Assembly (NCBI GenBank): GCA_049522195.1
Contig: JBEKOB010000004.1
Coordinates: forward strand, 1-64,000
Reading direction: 5' to 3'
Length of the DNA: 64,000 bases
Origin: UBA9647 sp049522195
Lineage (GTDB): Bacteria; Bacteroidota; Ignavibacteria; UBA10030
In this document: piece after piece, positions 18,899 through 26,247 of the stretch
Numbering within the stretch: position 1 is the first letter of the stretch
Layout: every line of letters starts with the position of its first letter
Notes under the pieces: model-generated
Told to the model about the DNA's origin: nothing
The model's database searches: none
Seen by the model: the letters and a program-made list of their open reading frames with translations, nothing else
Position numbers and translations under genes: made by a program

Positions 18899-19942
18899 AT
18901 GAAACGGCTCGCATCAGCCTTTGTCGGGATTGCTGCCTTTACGCTATTTCTTGTGATTTCTGCTCCTATAAATCGCAGTCTTCGACAGGCCCAGACCTCC
19001 TCTGATCCTTTCGCTTCAACATTTTCCATCGTTGGAATCGATCTCACGACGGGTGACGTTGGAGTGGCTGTCCAGTCTAAGTTCCCGAATGTCCGGCCAA
19101 TCGTTCCGTGGGCTGAGGCGGGAGTCGGCGCCATCGCAACACAGTCATTTATCAACGTCTCGTACGGACCTAAGGGGCTCTCGCTTCTTCGGAATGGCGC
19201 AACTGCGGAAGAGGCTCTGAGGATTCTCATTGCGAATGATTCAAACCGCGATGTCCGTCAGGTGGGAATTATCGATGCCAGGGGGAATTCCGCGAGCTGG
19301 ACCGGCAGAGAGTGCTTCGATTGGGCAGGAGGCATCACAGGTGCGAACAGTGGTGGAAAGGGGACCGTGATAACGGGAAAAGGGTTTGCAGCCCAGGGGA
19401 ACACGCTTGTTGGCAAGGAGACCGTCGAAGCTCTGGCGAAGACCTTCCAGCAAACGAATGGATCGTTGGGCGACAAGCTCGTTGCCGCGATTGTCGCGGG
19501 AGGCAAGGCTGGTGGAGATCGTAGGGGAGAGGAGTCAGCTGCATTGCTCGTGAAGCGCAAAGGGGCAGGGTATGACGGGACAACGGATGATCTCATCGAC
19601 ATCAGCATCTATGACCATGCGCGCCCGCTGCTGGAACTCGAGCGCCTCTACAAGCTCCACAAGCTGTATTACTTCCGCACTGATCCGAAGAATCTCATCA
19701 AAATTGACGCGGCCATGTGCAAAGAGCTCCAGACCATTCTGAGCAACAAGGCGTACAAAGGCTTCTTGTTCTACGACGGACCCGTCGATGGGTCCTTCGA
19801 TGCAAAAACAAAAAAGGCTCTCCAGGACTTCATGGGCTGGGAGAACTACGATATCCGCGTTCGCGATGATGATCAGATCGACCGTGAAGTGCTGGACGAT
19901 ATCAGAAAGAACTACGCAGATTGGAAATCAACGAAGAAGTGA
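18899..19942 (+). CDS. Exported DUF1028 protein
   Basis: A 347-residue protein with an N-terminal hydrophobic segment (residues 6-22) and a DUF1028 domain (about 38-240) that starts STFSIVGIDLTTGDVGVAVQ, as in relatives of Ntn-hydrolase-like proteins, and includes AQGNTLVG. The C-terminal 100 residues match the peptidoglycan-binding-like extension found in part of the family (YDGPVDGSFDAKTKKALQDF). The substrate is unknown. GAGGAGG lies 6 bases before ATG 18899; upstream in-frame starts lack a site. It precedes the Tdh locus by 61 bases, and I see no terminator between them. Confidence 0.85.
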   Translation: MKRLASAFVGIAAFTLFLVISAPINRSLRQAQTSSDPFASTFSIVGIDLTTGDVGVAVQSKFPNVRPIVPWAEAGVGAIATQSFINVSYGPKGLSLLRNGATAEEALRILIANDSNRDVRQVGIIDARGNSASWTGRECFDWAGGITGANSGGKGTVITGKGFAAQGNTLVGKETVEALAKTFQQTNGSLGDKLVAAIVAGGKAGGDRRGEESAALLVKRKGAGYDGTTDDLIDISIYDHARPLLELERLYKLHKLYYFRTDPKNLIKIDAAMCKELQTILSNKAYKGFLFYDGPVDGSFDAKTKKALQDFMGWENYDIRVRDDDQIDREVLDDIRKNYADWKSTKK

Positions 19943-20003
19943 TGCGGCTTGCCCCTCGGAGGACGAGGGGCCATCGAATATATTGAAGGGACAGACTACG
20001 ACA

Positions 20004-21230
20004 ATGAAAGCGATCGTAAAACCTAAGCCAAAAGAAGGTCAGGAATGGCCTGTCGGTCTCCAGATTATTGACAAACCCGAACCGACCATTGAGCACTCCA
20101 ACGACGTGATTATCCAGGTTCAGGCGGGCGCAATATGCGGCACAGACGTCGGCATCTACAATTCCAAGGAGTCGTGGCGAGTGCAGATGAGCAGGGCGAA
20201 AACCGACCCTGTCACGGTGGGGCATGAGTTCAGTGGCAGAATCGTCGATGCGGGGAAACTTGCGCGTAACCACCTTGCGCGGCTCATGTTCCGGAAGGCA
20301 AAAACAAATGCGGATCTTGCGAAGCTCCTGCGAAGGAAAACGGCACGGTCGTTCGCGTCGGAGAAGACGTTTTTGAAGTTCGCCGAAAAACAATTCTTCA
20401 GCAGCGCTGAGATGCACGTGACGTGCGGGACGTGCTACCAATGTCTTCAGGGCGAATACCATGTCTGTCGCAATACGATCATCAAAGGTGTTCACGACGA
20501 CGGCGCCTGGGCTTCCTACGTGAAGGTCCCGGCGGAGAACGTTCGCCTCTTCTTCCAGCGTGAAATCCCCTATGAGATCATCAGTTTCATGGATGCCCTT
20601 GGGAATGCAACGCACACGGTGATGGCTGCTCCAATTAAGAACCAATCGGTTGCGGTCTTGGGATGCGGCGTGCAGGGGCTCATGGCGGTTGCTGTCGCAA
20701 AATTTGCGGGCGCCCGGCGTATTTATGTCACGGATGCGTCGCACGAGGATTTCTCGCACGAGAAGCTTGTCTCAGGGCGTTTCGCACTCGCCAAGAAGTA
20801 CGGAGCTGACCACTGTTTCGACATGACGATCGGCGAAGACCGCGGGGCGTTCGTTGACACGATCATAAGCGAGACAGGCAATACAGGCGTCGATGTTGCC
20901 CTCGAGATGTCAGGCAGCTACCGGGCCTATGAAGATGCTGCCCGTGTTATCCGGATGGGGGGCACATTCTCTCTCCTCGGGATCCCTTCGGGCACGATGC
21001 AAGTCGACTTCGCGAAGAATATCATCTTCAGTGGCATAACAGTTCATGGAATTATCGGGCGACGGGTATTCCAGACATGGGACCAGATGGAAGTGTTGTT
21101 GAAGGCAGGACTCGCGAAGCAGCTAATGAAGACCGGTTTTGTCACGCATCAACTGCCGCTGGAACGGTTTGAGGAAGGCTTTCAGGCGATTCGTAATGGC
21201 GATGCGTATAAGGTGCTCCTCAAGCCCTGA
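20004..21230 (+). CDS. Threonine-3-dehydrogenase-like zinc alcohol dehydrogenase with an insert
   Basis: A 408-residue medium-chain dehydrogenase, most like L-threonine 3-dehydrogenase (Tdh), which oxidises Thr to 2-amino-3-oxobutyrate with NAD+. Catalytic zinc residues are in CGTDVGIYN (Cys45) and GHEF (His74, Glu75). The structural-zinc set is Cys141, 144, 147 and 155, the NAD loop is GCGVQG (220-225), and the Tdh-like end includes GRRVFQTW. Residues 82-135 replace a segment of about 17 residues in E. coli Tdh, adding about 37 mostly basic residues just before the structural zinc site. The start is ATG 20004 behind AAGGGA; the longer frame runs back into the DUF1028 gene. It is the first gene of the AcpS-AcsA-ACP-Kbl set. 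Substrate is inferred from family and neighbours. Confidence 0.88.
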   Translation: MKAIVKPKPKEGQEWPVGLQIIDKPEPTIEHSNDVIIQVQAGAICGTDVGIYNSKESWRVQMSRAKTDPVTVGHEFSGRIVDAGKLARNHLARLMFRKAKTNADLAKLLRRKTARSFASEKTFLKFAEKQFFSSAEMHVTCGTCYQCLQGEYHVCRNTIIKGVHDDGAWASYVKVPAENVRLFFQREIPYEIISFMDALGNATHTVMAAPIKNQSVAVLGCGVQGLMAVAVAKFAGARRIYVTDASHEDFSHEKLVSGRFALAKKYGADHCFDMTIGEDRGAFVDTIISETGNTGVDVALEMSGSYRAYEDAARVIRMGGTFSLLGIPSGTMQVDFAKNIIFSGITVHGIIGRRVFQTWDQMEVLLKAGLAKQLMKTGFVTHQLPLERFEEGFQAIRNGDAYKVLLKP

Positions 21231-21271
21231 GAAGGGGTGAAGGGCACATATCTTGATTTTGTAGATCGATC

Positions 21272-21652
21272 ATGGCCATAGGAATTGGAACAGACGTCGT
21301 CGAAATTGATCGCTTGAGAAAGCTGAGGCACCGAGCCGAGTTCCTAGCGCAGGTATTCACACGCACCGAGATCCAGAACGCGCCCCGCGGTCCCTCTCAA
21401 GACACATTCTACGCTACGCTTTTTGCGATCAAAGAAGCTCTGTTGAAAGCGCTGGGGTGTGGTCTGAAGAGCGGTTGTTTGTGGCACAATATCCAAATCA
21501 CGCATGATTGGAAACCCCACTTGTCCGGCCTCCTCGGGCGTCTCGCCGAGGAGAAGTCGGTATCGAAAATCCACGTTTCACATTCACACTCAAACAGAAA
21601 CGCCATTGCCTTCGTTTTGATTGAAACAACCACTGAGGAGGAGATCCTATGA
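21272..21652 (+). CDS. acpS: Holo-ACP synthase AcpS
   Basis: A 126-residue 4'-phosphopantetheinyl transferase that moves the phosphopantetheine arm of CoA onto an ACP serine. Metal-binding residues are in IGTDVVEIDRL (Asp8 by alignment) and FAIKEALLKALG (Glu in KEA). It lies 41 bases after the Tdh-like gene and overlaps the AcsA start by four bases (ATGA). An AcpS encoded two genes from an ACP suggests it serves that carrier; whether the genome has another AcpS cannot be seen here. Confidence 0.93.
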   Translation: MAIGIGTDVVEIDRLRKLRHRAEFLAQVFTRTEIQNAPRGPSQDTFYATLFAIKEALLKALGCGLKSGCLWHNIQITHDWKPHLSGLLGRLAEEKSVSKIHVSHSHSNRNAIAFVLIETTTEEEIL

Positions 21653-23349
21653 GTAACATCGGCTCCTATGAGGCAAGATACAAAGACTTCGATTGGAAGA
21701 CGGCGGCGGAAGAACTTGGATATGGTAAAGATGGAAAATACAATATCGGCTATTTCTGCAGTGATCGTATTTGTGAGATGGGAGGTGGGGGAAAGGTAGC
21801 CCTGTTTTGGGAAGGGTTCACAGGTGAAGTGAAGCGGTACACCTACGACGACCTGAGGATGTACAGTAATTCCTTCGCAACGATGCTGAGGGAAAGCGGG
21901 TTGCAGCTTGGAGATCGCATTTGCCTGTTCATGGATCGGATCCCGGAGCTTTACATAGCGTTCCTTGGCGTGCTCAAGATGGGGGGTATCGTCCAGCCTT
22001 TGTTCTCGGCGTTTGGAGAGGACGCGCTGGAGATGCGGCTGGAAGATGCAAAGACGAGGGCGATTCTGACGACCCGCAAGCACCTGGGCAAGGTGAGAAG
22101 GATCCGTGCTTCACTTCCGGAGTTGGCGGTCGTCATCGTAGTTGACGCGGGTGGACGGGCGATGGAAAATGGGGAGATTGCCTTTTCTATGGAAAGCGCG
22201 CCGAGGCAGAAGGAGATCAACATCGCTCAGGTTGGGCCGGAGTCCCCTTCAGTCCTTCACTATACTTCGGGAACGACGGGAAAGCCGAAAGGGGCATTGC
22301 ACGTTCACTCTTCGATCATTGCTCAGGCGATAACCGCTCGATGGGTGCTTGACCTTCGCCCTGATGACATCTATTGGTGCACGGCAGACCCTGGTTGGGT
22401 CACGGGGACATCGTACGGGATCATTGGTGCCTGGGCGAGCGGGATAACGCAGGTCGTTCTTGACGCGGGGTTCAGTGCGCACAAGTGGTACGCGTTCATC
22501 GAGAAGCACAAGGTAACAGTCTGGTACTCGGCTCCGACAGCTATCCGTTTGTTGATGAAGGAGGGGCTTGAGCCGGTCAGCAAGCATGACCTTTCGTCAT
22601 TGCGGCACCTGGTCAGTGTCGGAGAGCCACTGAATGCTGAAGCAGTCATCTGGTCGGAGAAGGCGTACGGACTTCCATTTCATGATTCATTCTGGCAGAC
22701 CGAGACGGGTTCGATTGTGATATCAAACTACCCCGGAATGAAAATCAAACCTGGCTCGATGGGAAAGCCGTTTCCGGGGATCACAGCGACTGTTCTGAAT
22801 CCGAAGACCTATGAGCCGATTGAGACGCCCGGCACAATCGGGCTTATTGGTTTGAAACCAGGATGGCCATCGATGTTCCGGTCATATTGGAACAGCCAGG
22901 AAGCATACGACAAGAAGTTCCGGAACGGCTGGTACATCTGCGGTGATCGCGCCAGCACTGACAGCGAGGGGTACTTTTGGTTCGTTGGGCGAGACGATGA
23001 CGTCATCAACACAGCAGGGCATCTCGTCGGCCCGTTTGAAATAGAGTCGGCGCTCCTGGAGCATCCTTCAGTTGCAGAATCCGCTGCGGTCGGGAAACCG
23101 GATCCGATAAACATGGAAGTTGTCAAAGCCTTCATTGCGCTCAAGCCCGGTTACGTGAAGAGTGATGACCTCGGCATGGAAATCATGAACTACATCCGCA
23201 AGAGGCTCTCACCGTTGGCCATGCCGCAAGAAATTGAGTTCGTCGATTCGCTTCCCAAGACCAGAAGCGGCAAGATCATGAGACGGCTCCTGAGAGCAAA
23301 AGAGTGGGGTGAAGAAATAGGAGACATCTCGACTCTTGAAAACGACTAA
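21649..23349 (+). CDS. acsA: AcsA-type acetyl/acyl-CoA synthetase (AMP-forming)
   Basis: A 566-residue ANL-superfamily ligase that activates a carboxylate as acyl-AMP and passes it to a thiol. The ATP loop is YTSGTTGKPKG (residues 205-215). Trp349 in FWQTETG keeps the bulky residue that restricts acetyl-CoA synthetases to short acids. The C-terminal catalytic lysine is Lys542 in TRSGKIMRR, the usual target for regulatory acetylation. Overall it is closest to the shorter AcsA enzymes. At the conserved Arg of the SG[HE]R-hG loop this protein has Leu459. It overlaps acpS by four bases, and the ACP gene follows after 37 bases, so the thiol acceptor could be holo-ACP instead of CoA (inference). 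Confidence 0.9.
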   Translation: MSNIGSYEARYKDFDWKTAAEELGYGKDGKYNIGYFCSDRICEMGGGGKVALFWEGFTGEVKRYTYDDLRMYSNSFATMLRESGLQLGDRICLFMDRIPELYIAFLGVLKMGGIVQPLFSAFGEDALEMRLEDAKTRAILTTRKHLGKVRRIRASLPELAVVIVVDAGGRAMENGEIAFSMESAPRQKEINIAQVGPESPSVLHYTSGTTGKPKGALHVHSSIIAQAITARWVLDLRPDDIYWCTADPGWVTGTSYGIIGAWASGITQVVLDAGFSAHKWYAFIEKHKVTVWYSAPTAIRLLMKEGLEPVSKHDLSSLRHLVSVGEPLNAEAVIWSEKAYGLPFHDSFWQTETGSIVISNYPGMKIKPGSMGKPFPGITATVLNPKTYEPIETPGTIGLIGLKPGWPSMFRSYWNSQEAYDKKFRNGWYICGDRASTDSEGYFWFVGRDDDVINTAGHLVGPFEIESALLEHPSVAESAAVGKPDPINMEVVKAFIALKPGYVKSDDLGMEIMNYIRKRLSPLAMPQEIEFVDSLPKTRSGKIMRRLLRAKEWGEEIGDISTLEND

Positions 23350-23386
23350 CGATGAACCGATACAGCTTCTTTCCCAAGGAGGAACT

Positions 23387-23641
23387 ATGGCTGAAGACAT
23401 CAAGAAGGTGCTCATCGAGTACGTGAAGAAGGAGTATTTGGACGAAGATTCCGATCAGGAAATCACTGAAGACACCAAGCTGATCTCGAGTGGGATCGTT
23501 GATTCCTTTTCGATGGTGTCACTCAAGATGTTTCTGGAGAAGAAATTTCAGATCAAGATCCCGGATGAAAAAGCGACACCCGAAGCGTTCGATTCAGTTA
23601 CGAGCATCATCAAACTGCTAACGGAATTCACACCTCTCTGA
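23387..23641 (+). CDS. Acyl carrier protein
   Basis: An 84-residue four-helix carrier with the phosphopantetheine serine at Ser40 in GIVDSFSMV (DSF instead of the common DSL) and acidic helices II-III. A strong AAGGAGG site lies 4-5 bases before ATG 23387. The divergence from a fatty-acid AcpP (DSLDxVEL) and the position between AcsA and Kbl enzymes suggest a specialised carrier. The final A of its stop codon is the first base of the AAGGAGG of the next gene, so the downstream synthase is translationally coupled. Confidence 0.92.
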   Translation: MAEDIKKVLIEYVKKEYLDEDSDQEITEDTKLISSGIVDSFSMVSLKMFLEKKFQIKIPDEKATPEAFDSVTSIIKLLTEFTPL

Positions 23642-23651
23642 AGGAGGTTCT

Positions 23652-24899
23652 ATGTCCTACAGCGAAAAAGCTAGTGTGCATTATGCGAACGAGCTGATGT
23701 GCATCCGGGGAGCGGGGTTATTCAAGGAAGAGCGTCAAATCTTGTCTCCCCAGATGGCGCGCATCATGGTCGAATTCCCGGCCGGGGCGCCGGCCAAGGG
23801 AGTGCTCAATTTCTGCGCGAACAACTATCTCGGATTGTCCAGCCATCCCGAGGTCGTGGAAGCAGCTCATAAGGGCCTCGATTCGCACGGCTACGGGATG
23901 TCCTCCGTCCGCTTCATCTGCGGGACACAGGATATCCATCGTGAACTCGAAAGGAAATTGTCTGAATTCCTTGAGACTGAAGATACAGTGTTGTTTCCTT
24001 CCTGTATGGAAGCCAACGCTGGACTTTTTGAAGTGGTCTTGGAAAAGGATGATGCGATGATTGCCGATCGTCTCGTCCATGCCTCAATTGTGGACGGGAT
24101 GAGACTGTGCAAGGCGCAACTCTACAACTACAAACACATGAATATGCAGCACCTTGAGGAGAAGCTTCAGGAGACTCAGGGCTGTCGATTCCGGATGATC
24201 ATAACCGATGGGGTGTTTTCGATGGATGGTGACATCGCACCTCTTGATAAAATCTGTGACCTTGCCGACAAATACGACGCGTTGGTCATGGTGGATGATT
24301 CACATTCGACTGGTTTCCTCGGAAAGCTCGGAAAGGGAACGCACGAGCATTGCGGGGTGTTGGGACGTATTGACGCCATCACAACAACGTTAGGGAAGGC
24401 GCTCGGTGGCGCTGCTGGTGGATGCGTCAGCGGCCGCAAAGAGATCGTGGAATTGTGCAGGCAGCGGGCGCGGCCGTACCTCTTCTCCAATACTGTTCCC
24501 CCCGTCGTCATCGCTGCATCGATCAAGGTGATCGACCTCATTTCAAAGTCCACCGAGAGACGGAACAAGCTTGAAGAAAACACGAAATACTTTCGGGAAA
24601 AAATGACCCAAGCCGGATTGGATATCAGACCGGGCGTACATCCAATTGTCCCTGTCATGCTCTACAATGCGAAGCTTGCTCAGGACGTTGCACGAGATCT
24701 TTATGAAGAGGGCATTTACGCGGTCGGATTTTTCTATCCCGTCGTTCCGCAGGGCCAGGCCCGCATTCGTGTGCAAATATCAGCCGACCATGAGCGAGAG
24801 CATCTCGACAAAGCCATCGAGGCATTCACGAAGGTCGGGGCCAAGTACAATATCCTCGGCAAAAAGAAAGACGAAGTCATTGCCATGTATGGAATGTGA
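23652..24899 (+). CDS. Kbl-like alpha-oxoamine synthase, divergent paralogue
   Basis: A 415-residue PLP enzyme of the alpha-oxoamine synthase family, close to glycine C-acetyltransferase (Kbl). The family joins an amino acid to an acyl thioester with loss of CO2 or, for Kbl, runs between 2-amino-3-oxobutyrate and glycine plus acetyl-CoA. PLP residues are intact: CANNYLG (55-61), His143, VDDSH (214-218) and Lys249 in TLGKALGG. It differs from canonical Kbl at the ring-stacking loop (LVHAS; Val142 instead of Asn), at FPSCMEANAG (usually YSSCFDANGG), and by a longer C-terminus (KKKDEVIAMYGM). It starts 10 bases after the ACP stop with the ribosome site touching that stop. I infer an ACP-bound acyl partner. 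Serine palmitoyltransferase or BioF are alternatives, but overall identity favours Kbl. Confidence 0.87.
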   Translation: MSYSEKASVHYANELMCIRGAGLFKEERQILSPQMARIMVEFPAGAPAKGVLNFCANNYLGLSSHPEVVEAAHKGLDSHGYGMSSVRFICGTQDIHRELERKLSEFLETEDTVLFPSCMEANAGLFEVVLEKDDAMIADRLVHASIVDGMRLCKAQLYNYKHMNMQHLEEKLQETQGCRFRMIITDGVFSMDGDIAPLDKICDLADKYDALVMVDDSHSTGFLGKLGKGTHEHCGVLGRIDAITTTLGKALGGAAGGCVSGRKEIVELCRQRARPYLFSNTVPPVVIAASIKVIDLISKSTERRNKLEENTKYFREKMTQAGLDIRPGVHPIVPVMLYNAKLAQDVARDLYEEGIYAVGFFYPVVPQGQARIRVQISADHEREHLDKAIEAFTKVGAKYNILGKKKDEVIAMYGM

Positions 24900-24973
24900 A
24901 AAACTTGAATACATTGGCCCACCGATTAATTGGGAACCATCTTTAGAATAGAAGGAGGAGGGAACGTATTTTC

Positions 24974-26185
24974 ATGTCTGTCCACGAACGAGTACGCGAA
25001 TTCTATCACAAGGAGCTGATTGAGCTTCAATATGCTGATCTCTTCAAAGAAGAGCGGATCATTCATTCTCCGCAAGGCGCCGACATTTCAGTTGAATTCC
25101 CCGTGAACACAGACCAGAGTCAGGTGGTCAATTTCTGCGCGAACAACTACCTGGGTCTCTCCAGTCATCCTGCCGTCATCTCGGCCGCGAAGCATGCTTT
25201 GGAGGAAAGGGGATTCGGCATGTCCTCTGTCAGGTTTATTTGCGGGACGCAGGATCAACACAAAGAGCTCGAACGAAAGATCTCGGAATTTCTGGGGATG
25301 GAGGATGCAATTCTGTACTCCTCTTGCTTCGACGCGAATGGGGGTGTTTTCGAGGCACTGTTGAGCGAGGAGGATGCCCTCATATCGGATGAACTCAACC
25401 ATGCGTCGATCATTGACGGGATTCGCCTGTGCAAGGCAGAGCGCCATCGGTACAAACATGGAGACATGAAAGACCTCGAGCACCATCTGAAAGAAACCCA
25501 GAACAAACGGTTCAGGATGATTGTGACTGATGGGGTGTTTTCGATGGATGGGGATGTTGCCAAGCTTGACGAGATATGCAACCTCGCGGAGGAGCACGAC
25601 GCGATTCTTCTGGTGGATGATTCGCACGCGACCGGATTTGTCGGGAAAACGGGGAGAGGCACGCACGAACATCACGATGTGATGGGAAGGGTCGACCTCA
25701 TAACAACGACCTTCGGCAAAGCCCTTGGCGGTGCAGCAGGCGGCTGCATTGTGGGGCAGAAGGTGTTTATCGATATCCTGCGTCAGCGCTCCCGTCCATA
25801 CCTATTCTCCAATACATTGAGTCCCGTTGTGGTCGGAGCGACGATCAAAGCAATCGGTTTGCTGATGGAGTCGACTGCCCTGCGTGACAAACTCGATGAA
25901 AATGCCCGGTATTTCAGGCGGCGCATTCGCGAAGCTGGTTTTCAAATCAAAGACGGATTCCATCCTATCGTACCGATCATGCTCGGTGATGCGGGACTTG
26001 TCCAGGTCATGGCCCGTGAGCTCTATGGCGAAGGCATCTACGTGGTGGGATTCTTCTACCCCGTCGTTCCTCGGGGCACAGCGAGGATCCGCGTCCAGAT
26101 CTCTGCGGCACATGAGAAACATCACATCGACAAAGCAATTGAGGCCTTTGCAAAGGTTGGAAAGAAGCTGGGCGTCATCAAGTAG
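24974..26185 (+). CDS. kbl: Glycine C-acetyltransferase (2-amino-3-ketobutyrate CoA ligase)
   Basis: A 403-residue PLP enzyme that looks canonical: YSSCFDANGG (115-124), LNHASIIDG (141-149), VDDSHATG, Lys249 in TFGKALGG and a C-terminus ending in the family-typical AKVGKKLGVI. Kbl cleaves 2-amino-3-oxobutyrate with CoA to glycine and acetyl-CoA, the step after threonine dehydrogenase. It is a tandem relative of the previous gene; the two share long blocks but differ in the substrate loop. A strong AAGGAGGAGGGA site precedes the ATG, and the 74-base gap holds no visible terminator. Confidence 0.93.
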   Translation: MSVHERVREFYHKELIELQYADLFKEERIIHSPQGADISVEFPVNTDQSQVVNFCANNYLGLSSHPAVISAAKHALEERGFGMSSVRFICGTQDQHKELERKISEFLGMEDAILYSSCFDANGGVFEALLSEEDALISDELNHASIIDGIRLCKAERHRYKHGDMKDLEHHLKETQNKRFRMIVTDGVFSMDGDVAKLDEICNLAEEHDAILLVDDSHATGFVGKTGRGTHEHHDVMGRVDLITTTFGKALGGAAGGCIVGQKVFIDILRQRSRPYLFSNTLSPVVVGATIKAIGLLMESTALRDKLDENARYFRRRIREAGFQIKDGFHPIVPIMLGDAGLVQVMARELYGEGIYVVGFFYPVVPRGTARIRVQISAAHEKHHIDKAIEAFAKVGKKLGVIK

Positions 26186-26247
26186 TCATCTGTAACCCGA
26201 ACGCAGGTGCTCCACCTGAAAGTGGCATACTAGGAGTCTCGTCAGGA

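Noticed and set aside
20004..26185. Reading the locus as a bacterial sphingolipid (serine palmitoyltransferase) cluster
   Set aside because: Acyl-ACP synthetase, ACP and alpha-oxoamine synthase resemble that set, but both synthases are closer to Kbl, the activator keeps the acetate-pocket Trp, and the dehydrogenase is Tdh-like. No ceramide synthase or reductase is present.
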